A stretch of DNA of 64,000 bases from Candidatus Acidulidesulfobacter diazotrophicus (lineage in GTDB: Bacteria > SZUA-79 > Acidulodesulfobacterales > Acidulodesulfobacteraceae), in the NCBI GenBank assembly GCA_004195025.1, contig SGBB01000001.1:248001-312000 (forward strand). The letters are read 5' to 3'. This document shows, one piece after another, positions 57,082-64,000 of this stretch. Position 1 is the first letter of the stretch. Every line of letters begins with the position of its first letter. The notes beneath the pieces are model-generated. The model worked only from the letters and a program-made list of their open reading frames with translations. It made no database searches and had not been told where the DNA came from. Position numbers and translations under genes: made by a program.

Positions 57082-57713
57082 AAAGTTATTCCTTTTTTAT
57101 ACCTGTTTGCGACTGTTAAGTTTTTTATAGTTTCCAATTTTTTTATTCTGAATGAATTACCTGCATTAGAATATTTAAAATTCTCGTTTATAACTGTTGT
57201 ATTGCCGTTATTTGTTAAACTTATATAAACAATTTCATAACCTTTTACGTATTTAAATCCTTTAATTATAACGTTAACTTGTTTAATGTTGATTGTTTTA
57301 TGTATTAATATCTTATTTTTTGTATTTATCTTTAAATAAATAGCGCGATCTTTATTCATTAAAATATAAGGTTTTAAACTAATTGTTTTCAATGCAGATA
57401 TTTTTATTTTTGGTCTAATATTTGTATTTTTCTTGGTATTTTTTAATTTAGCCGTTATTGTTTTATGTATTTTAATAATAGCAGCCATATTTTTGGGTAT
57501 ATAAACCCCTGCCCTTGTCTGTTTTAAAGACTTAATTTGCTGTTTTGCAGCGGCAGTCTTTAATACTGGAATATCAAGAACTGTAAGCATTATTCCATTT
57601 AATTTATCTGCCTGAGTTTTAGTTAAATGTTTATTAACTGCAGAAGCGTTATAAGCGCATCCCGATGTTATTAACGCAATAAATAAAATACTCAGAAATA
57701 GTTTTAATTTCAT
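57063..57713 (-). CDS. Putative lipoprotein at the head of the pilus cluster
   Basis: A 216-residue basic protein with a lipoprotein-type signal peptide ending LITSGC, giving a lipidated Cys19. The mature protein is Lys/Ile/Asn-rich, with a C-terminal beta-rich part and no recognised domain. Its position as first gene and its lipidation suggest a pilotin-like or outer-membrane accessory role for the secretin (inference only). An AGGA site precedes the ATG. Confidence 0.6.
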   Translation of the reverse strand: MKLKLFLSILFIALITSGCAYNASAVNKHLTKTQADKLNGIMLTVLDIPVLKTAAAKQQIKSLKQTRAGVYIPKNMAAIIKIHKTITAKLKNTKKNTNIRPKIKISALKTISLKPYILMNKDRAIYLKINTKNKILIHKTINIKQVNVIIKGFKYVKGYEIVYISLTNNGNTTVINENFKYSNAGNSFRIKKLETIKNLTVANRYKKGITLWLNFV

Positions 57714-58219
57714 TTATCCTAGTCTTATATTATTGGAATTTTTTAAAATATTTTTTTGATTATAAATTACCTTTATGATTAATTTATGATTTAATAAATT
57801 TAATAGATTAAATTAAAATTTTTCGAATGAAATTTTTAATCTATTAAAAATCATTTTACATTTTTATTTTTACAATTTTATGAAACAAATAATTCAAAAT
57901 TATTAAATTTTTGTTAATAAATTATTTCAATATTCGTTAAAATAAAATAAAAACAATAGCTTAATGTCAATTAGCTAATTTTTTATTAATTATTTATAAA
58001 TTTTTTAAGTAATAAATTAAATAACTAAATAACGGCAAAAAATAAAGACAAAAAATTTGATGTTGATGCTAATAATATAAATTAAGATTAAGGCGAAAAA
58101 TTAAGATTAAGCGGTAATGCGTTAAGTTAGCAGGATATCAGGATATTTTATTGACAATAAATAATTTTAATAGTAATATATAATATATTATTATATTTAT
58201 ATTGACTGTTATGCAATGT
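57714..58219. other. Gene-free region between pilus cluster and tRNA-Arg
   Basis: About 500 bases of very A/T-rich DNA. It must hold the promoter of the minus-strand pilus cluster, which I cannot place, and it holds the tRNA-Arg promoter near its right end. Nothing else is seen. Confidence 0.4.
58151..58179 (+). promoter_or_regulatory. Sigma-70 promoter of tRNA-Arg
   Basis: TTGACA, a 17-base spacer and TAATAT (58174-58179) lie 40 bases before the tRNA. Confidence 0.65.
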
Positions 58220-58296
58220 GCGTCCATAGCTCAGATGGATAGAGCAACAGCCTTCTAAGCTGTGGGTCGTGGGTTCGAATCCCGCTGGACGCACCA
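58220..58296 (+). tRNA. tRNA-Arg (TCT)
   Basis: GCGTCCA pairs with TGGACGC. The anticodon arm ACAGC/GCTGT encloses CTTCTAA, giving TCT. The T-arm GGGTTCGAATCCC and the encoded CCA are present. Its 3' part is duplicated downstream, so it is an integration site. Confidence 0.95.
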
Positions 58297-58298
58297 TT
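58248..58298. repeat. Attachment-site copy 1 (51-bp direct repeat, inside tRNA-Arg)
   Basis: From the anticodon stem through CCA plus two bases, this 51-base segment recurs exactly at 59609-59659. The arrangement is that of att sites made by a tyrosine integrase using a tRNA 3' end. Confidence 0.85.
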
Positions 58299-58426
58299 TA
58301 AAACCGCATTAAATAAGCCGCTTCTGGTAACATTCTGCTTGGCAGGCATATCCTTAAAAATGGTAAAATAATGTCAAATTTGGTAAAATATTGATACATA
58401 TTTGTCACATATATAAGGGGGATAAA

Positions 58427-58681
58427 ATGCCAGAAATTAAAAAGAGAAAGAATAGTAAATTCTATCAATATGACGTAATGGTTGACGGAGTGCGTTACCG
58501 GGGCAGCTGCCATACGGACGATAAAAGTTTGGTCGGGAAAATAGCCAGCATTAAAACCTTATCGGATGAAGATATAAATAAACTTACAAAGAATTTAATT
58601 ACTTTTGTTAATGCTAATAAAAATCTTACTCCCGCTGATTCAAGCGAGAGTAAGAGAATAAATAAATCGGATAACTCCTAG
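58427..58681 (+). pseudogene. Tyrosine-integrase N-terminal fragment beside tRNA-Arg
   Basis: The frame encodes an arm-type DNA-binding start (PEIKKRKNSKFYQYDVMVDG, then VRYRGSCHTDDKS), as found at the N-terminus of phage integrases, and ends at TAG after about 84 residues. ATG 58427 follows a GGGGG site; the frame also opens at 58391. Reading through the TAG continues 34 more sensible codons to TAA at 58784-58786. The catalytic domain is missing. It sits 129 bases after the att copy, the normal place for an integrase, so this is probably the remnant of the element that integrated here. Confidence 0.6.
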
Positions 58682-58791
58682 GAAACTAACCAGAATATAG
58701 ACCATGAAAAATTTAGCGAAGGCCTTCAGTTTTTTACAATAGGTTTAGCTATGCACGAGTTTGAAAATTATAAGGCAGGGAGATAAAATAT

Positions 58792-59199
58792 TTATTTGAA
58801 CGGATTGACGATTTCTAATCTTTTTTCTATTTCCTGCCCTGAATGCAAATCTTCGGAAAAAAGTATATTACAGTTACTTTCCAATGCGGAAGCTATTACC
58901 ATGCTGTCCCAGTAAGAATAGCGATATTTTACCCTGATCGCCGAAGCGGAAAAAAATATATCCTTAGAAAAATTAATTATCGAATATCTTTTATAGCAGC
59001 TATCGACAAAATCCATAATATTTAACTCATTAAACCCGAGTTTTTTAAGCATGTTATTGCTGACTTCATTTATTACTTGCGTGCTGATGGTGAAATCATC
59101 AGCTAATAAAACATCTTTTGCAATTTCATGTTTTTTTAAATCTATATCCGAAAAGCCGTAGAGGAATATGTTGGAATCAAGAAAGATATTATCTTTCAT
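58792..59199 (-). CDS. PIN-domain ribonuclease toxin (VapC-like)
   Basis: A 135-residue PIN-domain RNase. The acidic metal site is visible: Asp8 in FLDSNIFLY, the Glu of QVINEVSNN, and the Asp residues of YWDSMVIASAL and LFSEDLHSG. Such toxins cleave tRNA or rRNA and are held in check by the adjacent antitoxin. The start overlaps the antitoxin gene by 11 bases. It lies inside the att-bracketed islet. Confidence 0.9.
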   Translation of the reverse strand: MKDNIFLDSNIFLYGFSDIDLKKHEIAKDVLLADDFTISTQVINEVSNNMLKKLGFNELNIMDFVDSCYKRYSIINFSKDIFFSASAIRVKYRYSYWDSMVIASALESNCNILFSEDLHSGQEIEKRLEIVNPFK

Positions 59200-59395
59200 T
59201 GGCTTCTTCTCTCGATAAAAAAGATACGCCGCTATTAAGATGGACGGGGTTGTTTACGATCCTGAAAATAAAATCTTTATCGCTTCTAAAATCGTTATCC
59301 AGTATTATCACTTTCGCTTTTTTTGCGTTAAGATACTTCTTGGGCAAGTTAATTACACCGTTTTTTATTTCCGTTTCAAATTCCGAATTTCGCAT
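59189..59395 (-). CDS. Antitoxin partner of the PIN toxin
   Basis: A 68-residue protein. The N-terminal half, FETEIKNGVINLPKKYLNAK then KAKVIIL, has the short beta pattern of AbrB/SpoVT-like or related antitoxin DNA-binding domains. The C-terminal part (about 40-68) would wrap the toxin. ATG 59395 follows an AGAGGT site and is preferred over GTG 59404. It precedes and overlaps the toxin gene, the usual antitoxin-first order. Confidence 0.75.
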   Translation of the reverse strand: MRNSEFETEIKNGVINLPKKYLNAKKAKVIILDNDFRSDKDFIFRIVNNPVHLNSGVSFLSREEANER

Positions 59396-59608
59396 CTTTA
59401 ACACCTCTTAATATTGTGGTATTATAAATTTTAGTTTTAATAAATTAACTTAATTAATAAATATATCATTTAATTTATTAATATTATACCGCTTTTTTAG
59501 GATGCGTTCAATTATTGTTTCCGGCAGGCTCTTTGCTACTATATTGCTACCATATTTCAATATTTCATTAAAACACTAATAATATTAATATCTTATAAGT
59601 GCGATTTC

Positions 59609-59659
59609 CAGCCTTCTAAGCTGTGGGTCGTGGGTTCGAATCCCGCTGGACGCACCATT
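59609..59659 (+). repeat. Attachment-site copy 2 (3' part of tRNA-Arg)
   Basis: An exact 51-base copy of the tRNA-Arg 3' half, including CCA. It lacks the 5' half, so it is not a tRNA gene. It closes a 1,361-bp unit. The stretch 59405-59608 before it holds no gene I can support. Confidence 0.85.
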
Positions 59660-59788
59660 CAAAACACAAGCCCTTTAATCCTTTCCTGGCTTTTTACCAT
59701 AAAAATTTATCTTGACTAAAAAGCTAAAATCGTATAAATTTATGTATATTTATACAAATTTTACATACAAAAACCCACACAATTTTTT

Positions 59789-60010
59789 ATGAGAATTTAC
59801 AAACGCGGAAATATCTTCTGGTGCTAATTTCAAGTCGATAAAAAGACTTACAGACAGGTATTCATGTAAAACAAAAGCAAAAGATGTCGCCCATGAAGTA
59901 GCGGTCGCCCTGCACGCCGACGTCGTCAGGAAGAAATTCGACATACCCGCTAAATATAAAGCTAAAAAATTATTTAAAGACGTATGAGAAGAGTATATTA
60001 AAATATATGT
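59789..60010 (+). pseudogene. Decayed second tyrosine integrase, N-terminal part
   Basis: From ATG 59789 the sequence reads MRIYKRGNIFW, then hits TAA, continues FQVDKKTYRQVF, and is broken by a further stop and a frameshift. It resumes in another frame as DVAHEVAVALHADVVRKKFD ... KKLFKDV followed by TGA where Trp is expected, then EEYIKIY. This is a recognisable integrase arm and core-binding N-terminus. The ATG is 130 bases from att copy 2, mirroring the first integrase fragment (129 bases). Confidence 0.65.
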
Positions 60011-60235
60011 GTCAACTATGATGAGTTCAAAGTTATTAAAGATTATCAAAATGATCTTAAACTTCTGGAGATAAAAAATAAAGCTGAAAAATTTCTCGAA
60101 GAATGGCTAGACAAGGAATTTAAATCGCAATGTGGTTTTTTTCATTTTAATTTCAACCCCCTAACTATAAAAATTTACAAGCCTAAATTTAAAACGAGAT
60201 TCATAGCCGTATTGGAAGCATTGAAAAAACCTTAG
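60011..60235 (+). pseudogene. Open-frame remnant without a start codon
   Basis: About 74 codons reading NYDEFKVIKDYQNDLKLLEI, then KAEKFLEEWLDKEF and, near the end, RFIAVLEALKKP, closed by TAG. No start codon is available and no family is recognised. It may continue the decayed integrase region in another frame or be the end of an unrelated gene. Confidence 0.35.
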
Positions 60236-60262
60236 ATAAAACGGATGTGGTAAAATAAAATC

Positions 60263-60508
60263 ATGAAACACAGGCACATAAATGTAAATATTAATAAAAG
60301 TCTACCACTTGAAGCGATAGACGACATTGTCTCAAGGGGCGATATGCCGGAATGGTTGGAGTTAAGGGACTACGCTTTAAGCCATCCGGAAGCGTTAAAC
60401 GATATAATAAAAATTTGCAAACATTATATAGCAGATCCCTACGAACAGAAATATTATTTCTGGTATAATTTTGCTCTATATTTAATAAATGCCGGAGGAA
60501 CCCAATGA
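60263..60508 (+). CDS. Small protein coupled to a nucleotidyltransferase, unknown
   Basis: An 81-residue protein (NINKSLPLEAIDDIVSRGDM, then PEWLELRDYALSHPEAL and DPYEQKYYFWYNFALYLI). No domain is recognised; it is helix-rich and acidic/aromatic toward the end. Its stop overlaps the ATG of the nucleotidyltransferase gene (ATGA), so the two are translationally coupled. The size and order fit an antitoxin or partner, but that is inference. Confidence 0.6.
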   Translation: MKHRHINVNINKSLPLEAIDDIVSRGDMPEWLELRDYALSHPEALNDIIKICKHYIADPYEQKYYFWYNFALYLINAGGTQ

Positions 60509-61272
60509 ACGACAAGGAAGAATGGGAGAGCGTTGTTTCGAATATAGCGAGGATTAACGACATCCTGCCCGATGCCGTCATAGTAGGAGGAACAGCATCG
60601 GCTTTATATTCCGAACATAGAACGTCTAACGATACCGATTTTGTAGTTAAGGATTTAAAGGAAAGATTCAACGATATCCTTTCGACGCTTGAAGCGGTTT
60701 CTGGATGGAAGACTTCAAGGATAAAACCGCCGGTTTTAATTCTTGGAAATTTAAACGGTATCGAAACGGGTATAAGGCAGCTTATAAGAACCAAACCGTT
60801 AGAAACCACGGAAATGGATTATAAAGGCCAAAAATTAACAGTGCCTACCTCTGCCGAAATTTTAAGGATTAAAGGTTTTTTAATACTTGCCAGGAATGCG
60901 ACGCGCGATTACATTGATTTCGTCGCGCTGGCCAACCATCTGGGCGACGGTAAAACCAATGAGTCCTTAAAAAGCTTTGACGAGCTTTATCCGCAGGAAA
61001 ATAAAGCATCGGCCTTAAGGCAACTGGTGGTACAATTAACGAAACCATTACCGTATGATTTAAAGGAAACCGATTTAACCAAATATAAAAATCTCGACAA
61101 AAAGTGGCAGGATTGGCGTAACGTGGAAGAGTATTCCAAAAAGGTAGCGATTAATATTTTTACGGGATACAGGAATGAATTGGAGCCTAAACCCGAAACT
61201 CCTAAACCCGACGCTTTCTCGGAATGGCTCAATGAAAAAGAGCAGAATAAAAAGAAAGGGCCGAAGCTGTAA
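60505..61272 (+). CDS. Nucleotidyltransferase-fold protein (AbiEii/MenT-like)
   Basis: A 255-residue protein with a polymerase-beta-type nucleotidyltransferase core. The VIVGGTASALYSEHRTSNDT segment holds the Gly-Gly pair (28-29) and the first acidic residue of the metal site; the TDF that follows supplies the second. The pattern matches AbiEii toxins of type IV systems. The C-terminal half is helical and ends in a charged Pro/Lys tail. A GGAGG site precedes the ATG. The DNA is visibly less AT-rich than the surroundings, suggesting transfer. Acting as a toxin or abortive-infection factor is plausible but unproven. Confidence 0.7.
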   Translation: MNDKEEWESVVSNIARINDILPDAVIVGGTASALYSEHRTSNDTDFVVKDLKERFNDILSTLEAVSGWKTSRIKPPVLILGNLNGIETGIRQLIRTKPLETTEMDYKGQKLTVPTSAEILRIKGFLILARNATRDYIDFVALANHLGDGKTNESLKSFDELYPQENKASALRQLVVQLTKPLPYDLKETDLTKYKNLDKKWQDWRNVEEYSKKVAINIFTGYRNELEPKPETPKPDAFSEWLNEKEQNKKKGPKL

Positions 61273-61298
61273 TTTTAATAGAACAGGAGGTATATGTT

Positions 61299-61538
61299 AT
61301 GATAATAGATGACGACGAAAAGTGATTAACACCACAGGGACCGCCGGAAAAAGACAAAGAATTGCTGGACACAAAACTGGGACAGCCACTAAAAAGAATA
61401 AAAAGCAATGCAGGAGCATAGAGAAAACCTGCGGGTAACAGGGGAAGGGGAGCATCGCCGCCTACGAGGGTATTTAAAAAGGACGACACAAGGAAAATCA
61501 AAAAAACTGCGAGGAAAGGAAGCAAAAGTAGTAGGTAA
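61299..61538 (+). pseudogene. Basic 79-codon frame with two in-frame stops
   Basis: A strong AGGAGG site precedes ATG 61299, which encodes MIIDDDEK and then TGA (61323). The frame continues with Pro/Lys-rich coding-like sequence (LTPQGPPEKDKELLD, later KTARKGSKSSR) through TAG at 61419 to TAA at 61538. It looks like a recently inactivated small basic protein of unknown family. A long minus-strand frame over the same bases is its shadow. Confidence 0.45.
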
Positions 61539-61554
61539 TTTTAGTTTTGGGCTG

Positions 61555-61670
61555 TTTATATTATAAAATTATAACTTATTGATATTGTTGCATTTTATTT
61601 TTTATTTTGTAGTCCCCATAAATATAGTAATGTCAATATGTTGCTGGTAATTATGGTGAAGTTGGGTTAA
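61555..61670. repeat. Truncated second copy of the 9.7-kb MITE
   Basis: Inverse relative to the copy at 9694-9851. It retains the right terminal ATGGTGAAGTTGGGTTAA (61653-61670) and most of the interior (with a 21-base deletion or non-duplication), but the distal terminal repeat is missing near 61555. Confidence 0.75.
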
Positions 61671-61671
61671 G

Positions 61672-61794
61672 ATAATTGATATTAGAAATGCTCAGACTCT
61701 TATGCCCGAGATTGAGGATATTTTATCTATCCCTTTTGATATCTGGATGCATAAAAATATGCCTTTAGAAATTTCTGCAAATACAGTCTTGTAA
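61672..61794 (+). pseudogene. C-terminal gene fragment next to the MITE
   Basis: An open stretch of about 40 codons (DIRNAQTLMPEIEDILSIPF, then DIWMHKNMPLEISANTVL) ending in TAA at 61794. It begins right at the MITE edge, as if a gene had been cut by insertion or rearrangement. Family not recognised. Confidence 0.3.
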
Positions 61795-61903
61795 TATTTT
61801 CAAAAACTACAAACTGCTCCCGGTTTATTCTATGATTGTATTAGCAAAACAGACACTAACAATAAACGGTATTCTATTAAATTTAAATTTTAGTTTTATT
61901 ATA

Positions 61904-63850
61904 TTAAATATTAAGAAGTTTTTTAATCTGTTCAAAATCGCTATTCTTTGCTTCCGTAAATGCAGAATATCCTTTGTCAATAGATTGGAGTATGTTTTTG
62001 TCTTTAATATTTAGAAGAATATCTTTCATTTTTAATTTTAAATCCTCATCAATGCTGTTGCCGGCGCAAATTGGGAATTGCGGTATGGGATCCGAGTAAG
62101 CTATAATTTTTAAAGAATTCTTGAAATCTTCCGCAGCGGAATCCATCAATGCCCCGGCGTCAAATTCTCCTGATATGACGGCGTTTGCCACATTATCATG
62201 AGAACCGAGGTAATCATAAGCGGCAAGAGATATAAGTTCAATCCCTGCTGCTTTCAGCATTGCTTTTGGAATAAGCGAAGAGCCCGTTGACATTTTAGAA
62301 CCGAATGCTATTTTTTTTGATTTTAAATCTTGAATAGAACTTATTTTAGAATTTATCGGCGCAACAAAAACGCTTTTATAAGTGGGAGAGCCATTTTTGA
62401 TTGCATAGACAAGAGGTTCAATTTTATATTTTTTACTTGCTTCTAAATAGGTAGAGGGCGTCATGTAAGCAAAAGACACTTTATTAGTTCCTATCTCTTC
62501 AATTGAATCTTCATATGTAACTGCAACCAAATTACTGTAATGTAAATTTAAAGATTTATTTAAATAATTTATTAGCGGTTCAAATTTCTTTTTCATAATT
62601 ATTGCGCTTTCTAATGGAACTATTCCAAAAAGGTCTAATTTTAAGGAGCATAGTTCAATTTTTAATGAATTAGAAGACTTAGCTAACGATGAACTTATTA
62701 TTTTTGATTTTTTCGCCGCTTCGGTTGTATTGGCAGATACCTTTTGAACGACGGCAAGATTTTTTTCTACCTCGGCGACGGCAATTTCTAACTGTTCAGC
62801 TGAAGAATATATTATGTCTATGCTATTTTTTTCTTCGCTCGCAGCTTTCATAATATTGCTAAATAATTCCTCCGCCTGAACAGATTCTGAACTTATTTTT
62901 TTAACATTTTCTATTGCGTCTTTAATAGCCTGAACAGTTTTTGAAGTTTCCTGAAGCAGGCTTTCTATTATTTTTCTTGTATCGGAAGTTGATTTGCTTG
63001 TTCTTTCAGCCAATTTTTTAACTTCATCCGCTACAACGGCAAAACCTCTGCCCTGCTCTCCAGCCCGCGCAGCTTCTATAGCTGCATTTAACGCTAAGAG
63101 ATTGGTCTGGTCCGCTATATCGCTTATTAATGAAATAACGTCGCCTATTTCTTTAGATCTTTTATCAAGTTCGGACATAGTAGTATTTAAATTTTCTATG
63201 GAATTAGATACTGTTTTTATATCGTCTATAATATTTTCTATCATTAAATTTCCTTGAGTAGCTCTTTCTAGAGAAGTCTTAGAAGATTTCTGAGAATCTT
63301 TGGCGCTTTTTGTCATTTCTTTATGGGACATACTAATTTCGTCAATTGCGCTGGAAATTGAAGCCACCTGTACCGACAACGATTCATTTTCCCTATATAT
63401 TTTTTCCATAGAACCGCTTTCAATATTGGCATCAACGGCAACAATATTTGTTGAATCCAACGCTTTTTGAAATGTATCGTTTAAGTAATCAAATAAATCG
63501 TTAATTTTACTGTCTATATTGTATAAATCTATTGATGAAGGGAGACGTTTTCTCAGGTCTTTGTCAATAGTCAAAAAATCTGTCAAAAAGTTATTAATTT
63601 TGTTTGCCTTTGCTTTAACTATGACGTTATTAATAAAAATGCCTGCATAGTAAATAATAGCAACAATAATAACGGCAAATGATAATATATAATTTTTCTG
63701 GATAAACGAAAAAATAAGAATAAATAAAGCTATAATTGCGAATATAATTATTAAAGCCGTATTTATAATATTGATATTTAAAATATTATTTCTATTGATG
63801 TTACCATTTTTAGTTATATTCCTGTTTTTCATATTTCTCACCGCCTTCAT
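61904..63850 (-). CDS. Chemoreceptor (MCP) fused to a C-terminal PhnD-like binding domain
   Basis: A 648-residue protein. Two adjacent membrane helices (about 29-50 and 54-76) leave almost no periplasmic part, so both ends should face the cytoplasm. The MCP signalling domain follows, with the hairpin tip [20 protein letters not shown] and [20 protein letters not shown]. From about residue 395 comes a domain like PhnD phosphonate/phosphite binding proteins ([50 protein letters not shown]). Normally PhnD is exported and sensor domains precede the MCP part. The predicted cytoplasmic placement of the binding domain is the oddity. ATG 63832 with a nearby GGTGA is an alternative start. Confidence 0.88.
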   Translation of the reverse strand: MKAVRNMKNRNITKNGNINRNNILNINIINTALIIIFAIIALFILIFSFIQKNYILSFAVIIVAIIYYAGIFINNVIVKAKANKINNFLTDFLTIDKDLRKRLPSSIDLYNIDSKINDLFDYLNDTFQKALDSTNIVAVDANIESGSMEKIYRENESLSVQVASISSAIDEISMSHKEMTKSAKDSQKSSKTSLERATQGNLMIENIIDDIKTVSNSIENLNTTMSELDKRSKEIGDVISLISDIADQTNLLALNAAIEAARAGEQGRGFAVVADEVKKLAERTSKSTSDTRKIIESLLQETSKTVQAIKDAIENVKKISSESVQAEELFSNIMKAASEEKNSIDIIYSSAEQLEIAVAEVEKNLAVVQKVSANTTEAAKKSKIISSSLAKSSNSLKIELCSLKLDLFGIVPLESAIIMKKKFEPLINYLNKSLNLHYSNLVAVTYEDSIEEIGTNKVSFAYMTPSTYLEASKKYKIEPLVYAIKNGSPTYKSVFVAPINSKISSIQDLKSKKIAFGSKMSTGSSLIPKAMLKAAGIELISLAAYDYLGSHDNVANAVISGEFDAGALMDSAAEDFKNSLKIIAYSDPIPQFPICAGNSIDEDLKLKMKDILLNIKDKNILQSIDKGYSAFTEAKNSDFEQIKKLLNI

Positions 63851-63871
63851 TATTTAATTACCTTAATTGCT

Positions 63872-64000
63872 TTATAATAAATGATAATTTAAAAAAGATT
63901 TATAATTATTAGAAGCTATAATTGCCATAGCGGCAGAATACAGTCTTGCTTTTGGCGGATCCGATCTTGAAGTTAAGATAACAGGGACGGCAGCACCTAC
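63872..64000 (-). CDS. Phosphate acetyl/butyryltransferase-like protein, C-terminal end
   Basis: The last 42 codons of a gene that enters from the right edge. VGAAVPVILTSRSDPPKARL then YSAAMAIIAS matches the C-terminus of the Pta/Ptb family, which transfers acyl groups between CoA and phosphate. The stop is at 63872-63874 (minus strand), 22 bases before the chemoreceptor start, so the two may be co-transcribed. The precise substrate cannot be told from this fragment. Confidence 0.7.
   Translation of the reverse strand, partial: VGAAVPVILTSRSDPPKARLYSAAMAIIASNNYKSFLNYHLL

Noticed and set aside
59405-59608. Short open minus-strand stretch (about 40 codons) between the antitoxin and att copy 2
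   Set aside because: No start codon, no ribosome-binding site and no recognisable family; A/T-rich chance frame is the simpler explanation.
59609-59659. Second tRNA-Arg gene
   Set aside because: Only the 3' part from the anticodon stem onward is present; the acceptor 5' strand and D-arm are missing, so it is an att copy.
59750-60049. 99-codon minus-strand frame over the decayed integrase
   Set aside because: The plus strand encodes recognisable, though broken, integrase sequence; the minus frame matches nothing and is a shadow.
60291-60809. 172-codon minus-strand frame over the small protein and nucleotidyltransferase start
   Set aside because: The plus-strand pair has coupled starts, a GGAGG site and a known catalytic motif; the antisense frame is incidental.
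61229-61525. 98-codon minus-strand frame opposite the nucleotidyltransferase end and the small basic ORF
   Set aside because: It has no ribosome-binding site, its composition is the mirror of the Lys/Pro/Arg-rich plus-strand frame, and it overlaps a well-supported plus-strand gene.
58427-61538. Alternative genetic code or stop-codon readthrough, suggested by several frames with internal TGA/TAG
   Set aside because: All core genes in the window use TAA, TAG and TGA as normal stops; the interrupted frames are confined to the integration hot spot, which fits gene decay.

Overview
The window is strongly AT-rich chromosomal DNA from a Gram-negative (diderm) bacterium. Evidence for a diderm is an outer-membrane secretin, a SurA-type periplasmic protein and a lipoprotein. 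MqnA points to menaquinone made by the futalosine route. The block rpsU-cvpA-dnaG-rpoD-tRNA-nif3-zinc ribbon-RNase HI-rnpB and the pair hisZ-purA resemble gene orders known from Deltaproteobacteria in the broad sense. With the very low GC and Asn/Lys/Ile-rich proteins, a low-GC delta-like lineage (for example the Sva0485 / Acidulodesulfobacterales type) is a reasonable but unproven guess.

Layout. 1-10.8 kb: end of a class V aminotransferase, serA, hisZ, purA, a methyltransferase, an ABC-2 permease with no ATPase beside it, an AlkP-superfamily enzyme, a HAD phosphatase, a 158-bp MITE-like element and mqnA. 10.8-16.1 kb: an orphan histidine kinase (minus strand), a SurA-N-like protein, queD, a PilO-like/TPR fusion and an exported protein with three Ig-like repeats. 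16.1-25.6 kb: tRNA-Cys and the macromolecular-synthesis operon (rpsU, a frameshifted cvpA, dnaG, rpoD), tRNA-Met, nif3, zinc ribbon, RNase HI and RNase P RNA. 25.6-37.2 kb: lepA, lepB and a pyrimidine cluster (pyrR, pyrB, pyrC, carA, a radical SAM gene, carB). 37.4-47.3 kb: greA, an NFU protein, alr (minus), tldD, a penicillin-binding protein, a large radical SAM protein, a YifB/ComM-type ATPase and a small membrane protein.

47.3-57.7 kb: a repeat-dense gap, then an 11-gene minus-strand cluster for a type IVb-like pilus or type II-like secretion machine. In transcription order it holds a lipoprotein, lytic transglycosylase, secretin, three prepilins (the middle one without Glu5), assembly ATPase, GspF/PilC-type platform protein, GspL-like protein, GspM/PilO-like protein and PilP/GspC-like protein. 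No prepilin peptidase or retraction ATPase is present, so these must be encoded elsewhere.

57.7-61.9 kb: an integration hot spot at tRNA-Arg(UCU). A perfect 51-bp copy of the tRNA 3' end lies 1,361 bp downstream of the original and brackets an integrase-like fragment and a PIN-domain toxin-antitoxin pair. Beyond it are a second, decayed integrase, a two-gene nucleotidyltransferase module with less AT-rich DNA, a stop-riddled basic ORF and a second, truncated copy of the 9.7-kb MITE. 61.9-64 kb: a chemoreceptor fused to a C-terminal PhnD-like binding domain, and the end of a phosphate acetyl/butyryltransferase-like gene.

The least conventional items are the chemoreceptor-PhnD fusion, the pilus cluster with its Glu5-less pilin and repeat-bearing secretin signal peptide, the tRNA-Arg islet, the nucleotidyltransferase pair, and the inverted repeat plus frameshift inside the rpsU-dnaG-rpoD operon.
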